A DNA stretch of 64,000 nt, from the NCBI GenBank assembly GCA_964034945.1, contig OZ035960.1, forward strand, positions 74,445,085 to 74,509,084, in the 5' to 3' direction. Position 1 is the stretch's first letter. Every line of letters starts with the position of its first letter. The stretch is from Chrysopilus asiliformis (lineage: Eukaryota > Arthropoda > Insecta > Diptera > Rhagionidae). A model generated the notes under the pieces. That model searched no databases, was not told the origin of the DNA, and was given only the letters and a program-made list of their open reading frames with translations. Both the position numbers and the translations under genes were made by a program. Shown piece after piece: positions 40,031 to 50,489 of this stretch.

Positions 40031-41560
40031 TTCTCTTCAGAATTAGCAATTCTGAGTTAAGAACGATCTTGGTGTATCCGGGTTTATGCGGACAATCGTA
40101 AATATTTTATTTTATAACAGTATTTTTTATACAAAAAGATCATTAATTTACTTTTTCTCTCGACGCGGATATAAGGGTCTCGAATAAAAAACAAACACAT
40201 TATAATTTCGTAGTCTGGGGATCAAAGATCGGATGAATTTTTCATAATCATAAAGTACAAGTTATTTTAAAGTTTTGAACTTTTTATTATTTTATTGTCA
40301 TTCATTTAAGTAGCTAACGAGAGATGTATTTTTGCACAACACAAAAAATACCTTTATTAATAACATAAAAACCTTAAGTTGGCAATTAAATTCCAAAAAA
40401 TTAAAATGTGCATCCCTAGCTTCAAAACTCACGCCACGCCCCTGTTCGGAATATTGTTTATATCAAATTCTAAATGAAGCTAAATAATCGACAAATCCCG
40501 AAAGTTTGCCGAAATTTCATTCGGCGAACCGAGGCACATACATGTTATACTAAGGGTGTGTGCGTCCAAAAAGTTCATTGATCATTTACCACAGATACAA
40601 CTAGCGACACGGTCGAAACTTGAGAGAACTAGTCAATACCTTTGACCCAAACCATAAACTAAAATGTTGGATTTAATTGATTTTCTTTACTCTTTTATTC
40701 AATTATTTCTACATATTTCACCCACTTATATTGATTTTTTTAATATCAATTGATAGATTAATGAACATTTTAACTATTGCATGAATTTCACGCCATACAT
40801 AAAAATAAATTGATATGAAAATGGCGGTTAAAAAAGTGGCATTTTGACTTTCAATAAAACGACTATTACTTAGTTTTCACGCAGTTTTTTTTAATTCTAA
40901 ACAGGCAAAGTGTTAAAAATATTATGCTGTCCATTTTTGTAGAACATTTTGTTATTCCATCTTGCACGGATATTACGATCTAGTGTACCAAAGATGGTAA
41001 AAATTACGAAATTATCTAACTTTGTAATGAAATTTATAAATAATGGGGTTGAAAATAAAAAAAGTGAAACACGCAAATTTTAGTTTAAACTTATCATAAC
41101 AAAATAGCGAAAACTCCATTGCGCTATCTCTTATAGTTTTCTCAATCAAGTGTACCAAAGATGCTTCAAAACAGCGATTCTCTAGGATAGGCTCTTAATA
41201 TGCATATTGACTTTTATTTAAAATTTACTGTTTATTAGCATATATTTTCGAAATTTCAGGCTGAAAAATATATAGGTATAAATACACGACAAAGTAATTA
41301 TTACCTTACATATATTATTGTTTTCACTTCTGTTGGCAGTCCCCAATGACTGCCTGTTTTTTATTACTTCATTTATCTTTAAAATTTATATTCTTACTAC
41401 TGAATAAGTGTAAACTACATCGCGCCAGGTACGGGTTCAATTCTGAGCGGTGGCAAAATATTTTTATTTTTATTTTTTTTTTTTTTTGAAATTGAGGTTT
41501 TTAAACGTAAAATTAAAAATATCTGTTACGCATCGTCTTTTATTGGAAAAAGTGAAAACC
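40031..41560. other. Intron stretch without genes
   Basis: A/T-rich, no credible frame. AGTGTACCAAAGATG occurs twice (about 40983 and 41149). GGCAGTCCCCAATGACTGCC at about 41335 is a small hairpin. A tRNA-like fragment is at 41398. Confidence 0.4.
41398..41460 (+). repeat. tRNA-derived SINE-like fragment 3
   Basis: TGAATAAGTGTAAACTACAT, CGCGCCAGGTACGGGTTCAA, TTCTGAGCGGTGGCAAAATA. Same frame as the fragments at 37785 and 37925, B box GGTTCAATTC, followed by a T/A tail. Confidence 0.55.
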
Positions 41561-41566
41561 ATCTTC

Positions 41567-41955
41567 TCTATATATAAAATCGTTTAACCTGACGTCCAGC
41601 CCAGACTCCTGAAGATAGAGATTTGAAACTTTCACAGTATGTCCCAACCATCGCGTAGGCGCTCACTAAGGCGAGATTTTTCGAAATTTTAGCGCTAAGG
41701 GGGAGAACGGGGGGTAAAGGGTGTTTGGGTGTTTTTAAACCGTGATTTTCGCCGTGAATCCTGCTCAATAGGAGGCTGAAAAGTATCACTCGCGGGTTTC
41801 TGGGGTCGCTGATCACGAATCCGGTGTTAGATTTTCAAAATTCAAAACGGAAAGTCCTGTAAATGCAAGAAATAACTTTTAGAAAATAAACGTGTTCCGG
41901 GAAAAAATGTCATTAGGGGGTTTTCGGGGTCGCTGATCACGAATCTATATATTAA
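41567..41955 (+). mobile_element. Helitron-like fragment with two old minisatellite units
   Basis: TCTATATATAAAATCGTTTA is a Helitron-like 5' head. After ~200 bp, GGGTTTCTGGGGTCGCTGAT, CACGAATCCGGTGTTAGATT, AAAGTCCTGTAAATG and a second GGTTTTCGGGGTCGCTGATC match the 122-bp minisatellite family of 5790-7017. Confidence 0.55.
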
Positions 41956-42071
41956 AAGACAAAGCGATTTTGTATGTATTTCTTTCGACACAGCTCCAGC
42001 TTAAAATCGATTTTGATTATTCTTTTTTTAAATGAAAGCTCTCTATCTGTAGATGTGTCCACTTTACTTTT

Positions 42072-42365
42072 TTCCCATCTATATAATAAAAACTGTAAGG
42101 GGGACAATTTTTGTAATTTTGGATTTTCTCAAAAATATTGACATACATGACCCCCGACAAACACTTATGCCAAACTTCCGGCCGACCGGTTAGGTAGTTT
42201 TCCCGTTATATACATGAAAATCTAAGGTTCAGATTCACTTGACTCCCTTCCTTTTCTCCCCCACATATCGGGCTACTTTTCAATGGATATGTGCTGCATG
42301 CCCAAAGAACAACTGTATCAAATTCCGGGCCGACTTCGCCGGATTTGCTGAGTTTTCAATCATGA
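42072..42365 (+). mobile_element. Helitron-like fragment
   Basis: ATCTATATAATAAAAACTGT, then GCCAAACTTCCGGCCGACCG, GTTAGGTAGTTTTCCCGTTA. The phrase 'find the compound, test the angle' of such repeats (a GACCGGTT.GGTAGTTTTCC core after a TCTATATAATAAAA head) is common in insect Helitron-like DNA; family assignment is by resemblance only. Confidence 0.35.
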
Positions 42366-42494
42366 GACACTGAATTCAGTTCTGCGTTCAGTTTTTTTTA
42401 ATTTTTTTTTCACAACCAATTGTATTTTTACATAAATATTTTACTTATATATCAAATATGCAAAACAAATTTAAATCCCGTTTTACGGTTACAG

Positions 42495-42757
42495 ACTCCC
42501 CTTATAGAACTCGAATAAATAATGCTATTCTTGAGTTAAGTGAGGCATCGGTTTTGAAGCATTTGCAAGAAGATTGGTGGGAGAAAAATGTTGAAAACCC
42601 ATGCCCGAAAGTGACTACCACTGATGTTACACCCGACCTCGAAATGGAAAATGTGGGTGGAGTTTTTCTTGTTTTGGGTTGCGGTATATTCGTAGCATTC
42701 ATAATTGGATTTTGTGAATTCATATGGAATGTTCAAAAAGTCGCCGTGGATGATAAG
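42495..42757 (+). CDS. Ionotropic glutamate receptor, end of S2 and M4 exon
   Basis: Begins after TTACAG with AC completing the split Asn codon: N-SPYRTRINNAILELSEAS, VLKHLQEDWWEKN, PCPK, then EMENVGGVFLVLGCGIFVAF, IIGFCEFIWNVQKVAVDDK. SPYR(T/D)...AIL.L.E...L..L...WW is the end of the S2 lobe; ENVGGVF(L/I)VL...F.CEFIWN is the M4 membrane helix. The donor is AAG|GTTTTT at 42757/42758, phase 0. No defects. Sequence type is kainate/AMPA-like (insect GluRII/kainate group); I do not assign an orthologue. Confidence 0.93.
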
Positions 42758-42982
42758 GTTTTTGTTTGATTTTATAATATTTCCAATATCGGCCAACATT
42801 TTATCAACCCGTACGCTTGCATACAATAAGTTAATTTTGCTAAGACAGTGTATTTTGGGAATTAAGTTTTAAATTTGAACTGCAACTTCCATTTGGAGGT
42901 TTCGCCAAACTAAAAATGTTAATAAAGTTTTGGCCGACTTGAAATATAGGTATTTTTTGAAATCTAATAACTCATATTTTAG

Positions 42983-43174
42983 GTTTCTTTGTTTGAAGCA
43001 TTCAAGGGAGAAGCCGCATTTGCTATGAAGTTTTGGATTAGGCAAAAGCCGGTTCACACCAGTGAGTTTCTTTCACGTTCTCGAAGATCTTCTAGGTCAA
43101 ATATTGTGCAATCATCGGTTGACTCTTTTAATATTGAAAGAAAAAATGAAAATAATCAAAGTGAAAAGCTGTAA
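42983..43174 (+). CDS. Ionotropic glutamate receptor, last coding exon
   Basis: The intron 42758-42982 ends TTTTAG. The exon reads VSLFEAFKGEAAFAMKFWIR, QKPVHTSEFLSRSRRSSRSN, then SSVDSFNIERKNENNQSEKL and TAA at 43172-43174. It is the cytoplasmic tail: an amphipathic juxtamembrane stretch, a basic Arg/Ser cluster (possible phosphorylation or retention signal, inferred) and a polar end. The phase-0 join to DDK gives a smooth DDK-VSLFEAF sequence. Confidence 0.9.
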   Translation, partial: VSLFEAFKGEAAFAMKFWIRQKPVHTSEFLSRSRRSSRSNIVQSSVDSFNIERKNENNQSEKL

Positions 43175-43584
43175 AATTGCATTTTCATCTTATTTATATA
43201 AAAAAATCATTATCTAATTTGAAAACTTACAAATATAGTTAAACTTAAATGACATGTCATCAATTTTAATTTAAAACATAATGCAACCTACCGAACGCAA
43301 CAGGAAATGGTAGGCAGTGTTAAACCGACATTGTTGACAGGATTTTTTCTCTGCGACTTGTAAACAAATAATATAGTTGTATTATTAAAACCTCCTGACA
43401 ACTTTTTGTATAATGTTGAGTAGTTTTTCACAGCTGCAATTAATTTCCCTTCGTTTATTTTTAGATATAATTCTATTGAAATTTCTCTGCTTATAGGTCA
43501 TAAAAAAATATGACAAAATGTTATATTATTTTTATGGATGTTTTCACATCCGAAAAGCTCCTCCTAATATGTCAGGCATGTTTG
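43175..43584. other. Receptor 3' UTR/downstream region
   Basis: A/T-rich, no gene. No clear AATAAA close to the stop; AAACAAATAATATAG at about 43364 is the nearest A/T-rich candidate, not convincing. Confidence 0.35.
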
Positions 43585-43838
43585 CTCTCAAACCCGACTA
43601 GGAGCCTATTTCTGGCATCGAAGCTCACCGTCCTCAGAGATTGCTTAGCAGCTTCCACGCAGGCTTACAGGATTTTGCCTTCCCTTATAATTCGTATAAG
43701 TTTTGGGGCAATCGGGATATAAGTACTCGAATCGAGTCTAACCCCACTTAAATTCTGAAAGCCTGGGTGGAAGCTGGTAAAGCACTCTCTGATAACGGTT
43801 CCATGCCAGAAACAGGCTCCTAGTGGGGTTAAACATAC
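43585..43838. mobile_element. Foldback MITE
   Basis: Left arm CTCAAACCCGACTAGGAGCC, TATTTCTGGCATCGAAGC...GCAGCTTCCACGCAGGCTTA and right arm AAGCCTGGGTGGAAGCTGG...CCATGCCAGAAACAGGCTCC, TAGTGGGGTTAAAC are diverged inverted copies (~90 bp) around a loop. Class not determined. Confidence 0.65.
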
Positions 43839-44288
43839 AATTTTTACATAACTTACAACCAACGCTTCCTGATGCCGGTTCTTGACGCCGCGATTATAGT
43901 TGAAAATTGGTGAGCTTTTATAAAGGTAATTTTTTTATACAACTGAATCTAAGCTTTCATGATTCTCAACTTTCAAATCAATAAACATCGATCATAATAT
44001 TCGAATTGAAATTTCATAACAAAAGTTACTCCTTTAATGTTTGTTTATTTAGGCGGTTGGCACGATCCTGAAGTGACATTTCAATTCAACTAAATAGCTG
44101 TATTTTTTTAATGATCCGGTCAGAGATCCGGATTAGGGGCTGCAATACCGGAAACCGGTTTACCGGTTTTACCGGCCAATTTCACTACCGAAATTACCGG
44201 TAAATTTTTTTAAAAAATACCGGTATTTCGGTATTTTTTTGTATTAGTTTGGCGGGCTTAGCGGTCCAATTTTAAGAAATAAAAGCAA

Positions 44289-44481
44289 AAGTTGTGTTTT
44301 AATTTTCCAGCCTGACGTTTCGAGCCTTGTTTTGGTTCATCTTCAAAGGCGTTAAACGATCATTTAAATGCAATATGTTGTAACTGTTAATATTTAGCCG
44401 TAAAAACTTTGTGGAAATGTTACATTAAAAATGAGCCAAAACAAGGCTCGAAACGTCAGGCTGAAAATTAAAACACAACTT
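44289..44481. repeat. Inverted repeat inside the hAT element
   Basis: The 52-bp arm AAGTTGTGTTTTAATTTTCC...CTTGTTTTGGTTCAT (44289-44340) and its complement (44431-44481) flank a 90 bp loop. It could be another small foldback insertion. Confidence 0.8.
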
Positions 44482-44504
44482 CTGGTAATTTTTTTTTTCT
44501 AAAT

Positions 44505-45020
44505 GAAGACCTCGGTGCAAAAAGCGGTCATCCCCACTTTTTCAAATTTTTCAGGAGAGATAAAAAAGATATTAGCGTGAAGTTTTTGCTCTGGGACAAA
44601 GTTAAAAAATTACAATTTAAATCAAACATGTATTCTTACATCGTTTTAATTTGAGATAAATCCATATTTTGTTTCTGGCACCCAAGAGGATATTAGCGGT
44701 TTTCAAAATGCATTATTGGCTACAAAATACAGTCCAAAATATGTTCAATAGCGTTTAAAAATAAACAATTAAAAAAATATTCAATTTCACAAAACAAAAC
44801 TCTCAGAAAAAATTAAAGATTTTTTGAAAAAAAAATTCTGCGTCAAATTATATGAAACAATGCTTTCAGTCGTCTCATTTTCTTTAATAACTTTTTACAC
44901 AGTCCTCCAACGAGTCCGGAGTTTGCAGCCAAATATGCGCATTCTTTTATTCTTGCGCCAACTGCAATAACTCGTTTTCGTCAAAAAGTGGAGGTGACCG
45001 CTTTTTGCACCGAGGTCTTC
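44505..45020. mobile_element. MITE nested in the hAT element
   Basis: Inverted ends GAAGACCTCGGTGCAAAAAG...GCGGTCA and TGACCGC...TTTTTGCACCGAGGTCTTC, 26 bp or more. AAAT flanks both sides (44501-44504 and 45021-45024), a possible 4-bp duplication. 516 bp, non-coding. Confidence 0.75.
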
Positions 45021-45599
45021 AAATGTTTTAATAAAATAACTTATGATAATGGGCTTTTCTGATAATTCAAAAATGTCAAAATCGTAAATTTTTTTGCGAA
45101 AACCTTAATTATCGAAAAAGCCCAATATTTACAAGCTTTCCGAATGTAAGAGCAAACTGAAGTATACTTCTAGTACATGTACATAAGTAAATGATAAATA
45201 TGTAATATGCAATATACATTACATTAGAGAAAAAAAATCAAAACAAAACAGAAAAGAAAAAACAACCATATTTGGCATTTGTAGCCGTAATTAATGTATT
45301 TTGGTTTTATTATTGAAATGTTATAATTATGTGTTCTTGTTTTCTTGATTTTATGATTTACACTATAAATATTATAAAATTATTGTTACTTATTTCTTCG
45401 TACGTTTTTTTTTCCTCTCACTGTCACTAATATGCTATACATGATTTGTTTTATCTAAATAGCGATTTACCGGTAAATACCGGTAAACCGGTTTTTACTA
45501 AAAATATTTACCGTTTACCGGTAAATCCGAAACTCGGTAATTTTGCAGGCCCTAATCCGGATTAACTGTCATATAAATTCGTAACCCAAGTGTTTTCGC

Positions 45600-46077
45600 A
45601 ATTGTTTCTCCCGAAAATTGGTTGAAGTCAACCCGAAAATCACTAACAGAAAGTGACGTTATTTACTACGCTTATAACTCAAGAACGGCTGGACCGATTT
45701 CGATGATACGCACCAATTCGGACTGGTCTTCGGCCAAACAAGAAGAATACCCAAGAAAATTTCGGAAAATCTCCATGGAAATGCGGGAAACTCATTTTCC
45801 ACATACAGCGCCATCTATGATACACGACATGTACTAAAAACGAATATGGTTTTGTGTGGTGGTACCGATAGTGCCATTTCAATAAAACAAAACACCAGTT
45901 TTTGTTTGCATAAGACCCGGGTAGGTGGCGCTGGGGTCGAGTTCGAATATCGAAAATTCGTATTTATGGACCGATTTTGTGCAAATTCACAACATATAAT
46001 ATTTAAATAAAGATTAAGTTCTTGACAAAATTTAAACCCGATAGGTGGCGCTGGGGTCGAGATACTAACGAAAATAT
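45600..46077 (+). mobile_element. Helitron-like fragments
   Basis: TATAACTCAAGAACGGCTGG, ACCGATTTCGATGATACGC is the body phrase of the Helitron-like elements (compare AACTCAAAAACTACTGGACC at 5711). GGTGGCGCTGGGGTCGAG occurs twice (about 45926 and 46045). Confidence 0.4.
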
Positions 46078-46335
46078 ACTCCGATCGGATTTTGATGTAT
46101 GAGAGTTTTATGTAGAATCATATCCTAAATAACTTTTTTGATAAGATCTTGAACTTTTTTGATAAGATGCACAATTTTTTAGATATTGGCAAAAAATATT
46201 TTTGTTCGTATGAGAGGTTCCACTTCTAATGGTCCATTTTTGCCCATTAACGAACTCAGCCATGCATTTTACGAAAAACGAATCTGCGTAAAATTTCAAG
46301 TTTCTAGCTCAATCCGTGTGCTCGCAATCCGCACT
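46078..46335 (+). repeat. Repeat A, copy 7 (partial)
   Basis: From CCGATCGGATTTTGATGTAT through GTTTTATGTAGAATCATATC, a duplicated ACTTTTTTGATAAGAT, TTTACGAAAAACGAATCTGC and TCTAGCTCAATCCGTG. Both ends are lost. Confidence 0.75.
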
Positions 46336-47125
46336 ATCCATAGCTCAATAACGACTATTCATAACTCGGCTGAATATAATCCGATTTGCATGGGGATTTC
46401 TTTGTTGGATTGACCCAGGTAAAAACACTACAGAGCCGAAAATTGGAATTTCCACCGGAAAAGTCGGAAAATCTTGAAAAACCGAAATTGCATACTTTGA
46501 GGGGCTGTTGGTGGCAGCGGTTTTCTGGCTTGCGCTTTCAACAATTCCAAATCAAAAATCCCGATTCTTTATTCGTTTTTTTGGAAAAGTCGAGAAAAAT
46601 TTTGGGGAAAAGCGAGAATATCGGAAAAATTGAAATTTGCATTTTGTGGGATTATAGTATGGAAGGAGAAAATATTGTATTTGGAACTGAAAAACGGATA
46701 ATTTTGTCCCTCACGATAATGTTATCGCCAACAGATGGCGTTACGCTGTCAGACTCACGTTTGACAGCTGAGAAATATATTCGCTCTTTCCTCATTGATG
46801 ATCGATGCGAAGCGTTTATTTATTGATATAGTTCGCAAATTATCGCTGTTTTTACTTTTAAATCGTCGAAAGTATTTTATTTTGTGATTAACAAAGTGAT
46901 TCAAGGTATTTACTCAGTGACCAATTGAAATTAAATGGATTAGTGTTGAATTTTGTGTGTGAGGTTAGCGGCACATGGAATCTGGACTTGCATCAACACA
47001 AAATTCCTTTATTCATCCACTGTTTTTGTGCGATTTGATAATTTAAATTATTCATTTTGTGGAGAACGAATTTAAATAAGTTATTTTGTCACCGAACAAT
47101 TCTTTTATTTAAAAAAATCTGTTTA
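46336..47125. other. No supported gene
   Basis: A 146-codon open frame (46386-46826) lies in sequence with GGAAAAGTCGGAAAATCTTG-type repeats and has no recognisable domain; I do not call it a gene. ACAGCTGAGAAATATATTCG and flanks look unique. Confidence 0.4.
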
Positions 47126-47692
47126 TATGGGAGAGGGAGGTAGGAGTGGTCCAACTGGATAGATAAGTTGTATAAAATCATATTCTAAACACATATCGTC
47201 TTCATAAACTTTTCGATACGATGCACCGTTTTCGAGAAAATATGGAAAAAGTATTCAATTTGTATCGGAGAGAGGACTAACTGAATTTTGATGTATACAT
47301 AAGTTATGTAAAATCATATTCAAAAGACATTTTAGCTCTATAAATTTTTCAATGCAATTCACCGTTTTCGAGAAAATTGCGAAAAAAGTTTCATTTATAT
47401 GGAGAAGGGAATGGTTCGATTCTGCCAGTTCAAGAACCTAGCATTGCCATTTACGAGAAACGCAACTGTAAATATTTTAAATCTCTAGCTCAATCCTTCC
47501 GAAAGTTATGATATTCACGGATATATAGACGGACAGACGACACAGAGACAGACGGGCAGACAGACTGTCGGACATGCTAAAATCGAAATCTTTTGTCATC
47601 CCAAACACCCTGGTGTAGTTCATTTTTGTGTCCAGCGATTGGTTTGATACGTTACAACTAAATCTAATATACTTCAATATGATTCTCATATA
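47125..47692 (+). repeat. Older relative of repeat A
   Basis: Same order of blocks as repeat A, strongly diverged: ATGTAAAATCATATTC, GATGCACCGTTTTCGAGAAA (twice, with a duplicated middle), ATTTACGAGAAACGCAACTG, TCTAGCTCAATCCTTCCG, a GACGGACAGACGACACAGAG microsatellite, CATCCCAAACACCCTGGTGT, AGTTCATTTTTGTG and a GTTACAACTAAATCTAATAT end. Confidence 0.65.
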
Positions 47693-47749
47693 GTGTGGAG
47701 GTCCCCAATCTTGAGTGCAAGAACAAACTTATTGGGGTGCGAGAGGTTT

Positions 47750-48395
47750 TTCTTTATTTGTGAGATAGAGTTATAAATTATTTTGATTTGTGAGATGGAG
47801 TAACGTATAAACTCAAGAACTACTGCATCAACATAGACCACGGTCTATAGTTAGGTGTGGTCGCTCTCCTTTCACCCCCTCGCCAGTGATCTTCTGAACC
47901 ACTAAAGGGATCTGAATACGGTTTTCGGTGTTGGGCAGGTCAATCATAAAAGAAATTTTCTTCCACATAAACTACTCCGCTCTACATGGTGCGAGCCCCC
48001 TCTCCTGCTATCTCTTAAACTACAGAACGGATTTTTCTACGATTTTTAGTGTTGGATAGGTTATCTGTCAAGGTAAATTTTTGACCAATCCCCTCCTCAG
48101 TTATCTCTGAAACTATTTTATGGATGCTCAACATATGTTACAAAATAAATGCAAAAAACTTAAGTATCTGGCGATAAAGGAATTCGCTCTATTCCCTTTC
48201 TCCCAAGCAGATGGAAAAAATATTTTCGATTTTATTGGTGCGTCAAACCAAAAAAATTATGAACAAAAAATTATTTCAAATATATTAATTACTGCATAAT
48301 TTTTCTATACATCAAAATACTTTAAAAAAAAGGATTTTTTCATACTCAACTACCCGGGCAACGCCGGGTTATTGCAATATATATCACAAAAATAT
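47750..48395 (+). mobile_element. Helitron-like element body and 3' hairpin
   Basis: Repeated phrases (CTGAACCACTAAAGGGATCT; CTTAAACTACAGAACGGATT; TCTGAAACTATTTTATGGAT) as in insect Helitron-like DNA. It closes with CTACCCGGGCAACGCCGGGT at about 48351, the stem-loop motif seen near 3' ends of DINE-1/Helentron elements (recalled, not searched). Confidence 0.5.
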
Positions 48396-48814
48396 ATTAC
48401 AAAATTACGTTAAATGCATACCAGCTTTATTTATTGAAAAATTAACAGATTGTTTATGTCAAATTAAAAGTAAACAATATTATAGCAATCCCTCATATTA
48501 ATCAAATTAAAAGAACAATAAGAGAAGTTTTAGTTCTTGTACTAAGTTTATAAAGTCAGATAATTAAGATTTAGAAGCTGATAATGTAAGTACAGTGATG
48601 AATTTATTAGTGCAGATGAGGGAGCAGATATTCAACAAAATTTAGAAGAAGTAGATATTCAACCAAAATTTAGAAAGGAAACTTTTGAAAATCGTGGTAG
48701 AAGATCAGAAGGTTTATTTTATGATTTATTTTTATTATTTAAACACATTTATTTATTTTTTAAAAGTTTTAATAAAATTTAAAAGTTGTTGATTCGACGG
48801 TTGGCAATCATATA
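48396..48814. other. No recognisable feature
   Basis: A/T-rich, no gene or repeat recognised. A GATGAGGGAGCAGATATTCA stretch near 48617 is read as acidic peptide in one frame but is too short to call. Confidence 0.35.
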
Positions 48815-49204
48815 CAGTATCGGACAAAAGAAATTGAACTTTTTTGTTTTAAAGCTAACTTTTTAGGGGGGTTATGAATTGACAAACGGTATTCAGAAAA
48901 GTTGTTGCACGTGTTGAGGGTTCTCTGAATATATCAAAGTACCGTTATAATATCGGGTCTTTAATTGTTTTTTTTTTAACAAAAACGAAATTAGGAACGA
49001 CAACAGTAATTGAATTTGATATATTTATTCGTTTAAAGGTAACAAATTATATGTTTTTTACATTAAATATACTTCTTTTTTCAATATCGTGTAGAAACAA
49101 CTAAAAAGTGTGCAACAACTTTAATGAATACCGTTTGTCAATTCATAACCCCCCTAAAAAGTTAGCCTTAAACCAAAAAATTCAATTTCTTTTGTCCGAT
49201 ACTG
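48815..49204. mobile_element. Tc1/mariner-type MITE
   Basis: The ends CAGTATCGGACAAAAGAAAT and complement continue for about 100 bp of inverted repeat (to TATTCA..AAGTTGTTGCAC), flanked by TA (48813-48814 and 49205-49206). 390 bp, non-coding. CAGTA ends and TA duplication fit Tc1/mariner. Confidence 0.85.
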
Positions 49205-49206
49205 TA

Positions 49207-49717
49207 TTAAAATTTTAAAATTAAAAAACGGTTACACAATAAAAACTTACTAGATTAAAAGGTAACTTAAATAATAATTTTACAGTGTCGCCACAAGTAG
49301 CTATAAATGTACAAGTGAAACAAATTGTAATGATTAATGTATATTGAATTAGTAATTTTGAACTTATATTATTAAGTTGCAAATGAATTAATTTTGTACG
49401 TATATTCTTAAAAATAATATTGTAAGCAAAATCGGGTTGGGAAGGATGGAAGTGTTTAGCATTAATAGCCGTATTTTTTTTAAATTATCCGATTAAGAGA
49501 TCTATATGGATCATTAACAAAACGTAAGCGAGTTTATTGTGGGGTTAAATTTGTTTTTAGGCCATGTCGTAGCCCGTATGCTGTGGCAATAACTTTTAAA
49601 ATCGCAAAATCCATGTAATTACCAGCTAGAACAGAAATAGCTTCTTTTTCTCGCCGCTAGGGAATTTTTTTATTTTCCACTAACTCAGAAAGCAAATCAG
49701 ATCATGATTCCGATAAC
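49207..49717. other. No recognisable feature
   Basis: A/T-rich sequence without a credible frame or repeat. Confidence 0.35.
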
Positions 49718-50070
49718 ACTTGGGTTACGAATTTATATGACAGTTAATCCGGATCTCTGACCGGATCATTAAAAAAATACAGCTATTTAGTTGAATTGAA
49801 ATGTCACTTCAGGATCGTGCCAACCGCCTAAATAAACAAACATTAAAGGAGTAACTTTTGTTATGAAATTTCAATTCGAATATTATGATCGATGTTTATT
49901 GATTTGAAAGTTGAGAATCATGAAAGCTTAGATTCAGTTGTATAATCCAACCAACGCTTTCGAGACTTTCTCAAAAAACTGTCAAAAAAATTACCTTTAT
50001 AAAAGCTCACCAATTTTCAACTATAATCGCGGCGTCAAGAACCGGCATCAGGAAGCGTTGGTTGTAAGTT
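49718..50070 (-). repeat. Dispersed repeat P, copy 2 (uninterrupted)
   Basis: Minus-strand copy of 43853-45600 without the hAT insertion; a single ATCCGGAT at about 49752. It has about 50 extra bases near 49942-49993 (CCAACCAACGCTTTCGAGAC) absent in copy 1. Confidence 0.85.
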
Positions 50071-50140
50071 TCTGACGAAAAAAAACGTAAGCTACAAACC
50101 AATTTGACTTCCGCGGGAGCGGACCCCTCAGAGTGTTTAT

Positions 50141-50235
50141 CTTATCTTATCTTATCTATTATCTTTCAAATTTTCATTATCTATTATCTTATCTAGATAA
50201 ACATTACGAGCATTTATCGTTATCATATCTAGATA
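50141..50235. repeat. TTATC-rich simple repeat
   Basis: CTTATCTTATCTTATCTATT followed by degenerate TATC units, then GATAA on the same strand. Confidence 0.8.
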
Positions 50236-50489
50236 AAAAAAAATAATTATCTGGGCGCAACACTGCTGGCAACACACAAATAAAAACTGTAATACCATGT
50301 AATACCTTAATGATATAGTTTTTGAATCGTTAACTAAGATTTCCAGTAACGTTTTTGGTTTAAATTTAAACATTAATTCTGCAGGTGATTTACTCGTGCT
50401 TATAGAAGGAGTATTTCTAGATTTTAATCAAAAATTATCAGTTTTCCAAGTAAATTTTGTTTTTATAAACTTACAAGGAACCTTTTTCA

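Larger units (their letters stand above)
29416..42494 (+). other. 13 kb receptor intron, full of mobile DNA
   Basis: The donor GTAAGT at 29416 and acceptor TTACAG at 42489-42494 bound an intron that splits a codon after its first base. Contents in order: LOA/R1-like 5' fragment, piggyBac MITE, complete CR1/Jockey-like LINE (same strand as the gene), Helitron-like starts, tRNA-like repeats, tandem repeats, an inverted pair of repeat A, a hAT zinc-finger fragment, and further Helitron-like DNA. Confidence 0.85.
44134..45554. mobile_element. Non-autonomous hAT element with 8-bp target duplication
   Basis: Ends TAGGGGCTGCAATACCG and CGGTAATTTTGCAGGCCCTA. Exact 8-bp duplication ATCCGGAT (44126-44133 and 45555-45562). 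The uninterrupted repeat P at about 49750 reads a single ATCCGGAT. Subterminal regions are dense in ACCGGT/TACCGG motifs, as expected for transposase binding sites of hAT elements. It contains an inverted repeat (44289-44481) and a nested MITE (44505-45020). Confidence 0.92.
43853..45600 (+). repeat. Dispersed repeat P, copy 1, split by a hAT element
   Basis: The outer parts (43853-44133 and 45563-45600) match 49718-50070 on the minus strand: CAACCAACGCTTCCTGATGC, CGCGATTATAGTTGAAAATT, GGCGGTTGGCACGATCCTGA, then GATCCGGTCAGAGATCCGGA and TTAACTGTCATATAAATTCG. The uninterrupted copy serves as the empty site for the hAT insertion. Confidence 0.85.

Noticed and set aside
42458..42494. Upstream extension of the receptor exon from the ATG at 42458
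   Set aside because: The TTACAG acceptor and the split Asn codon place the exon start at 42495; the preceding codons are intronic.
46386..46826. 146-codon open frame
   Set aside because: Composition follows GGAAAA-rich repeat sequence, no domain, and the start lies in repeat A-adjacent DNA.
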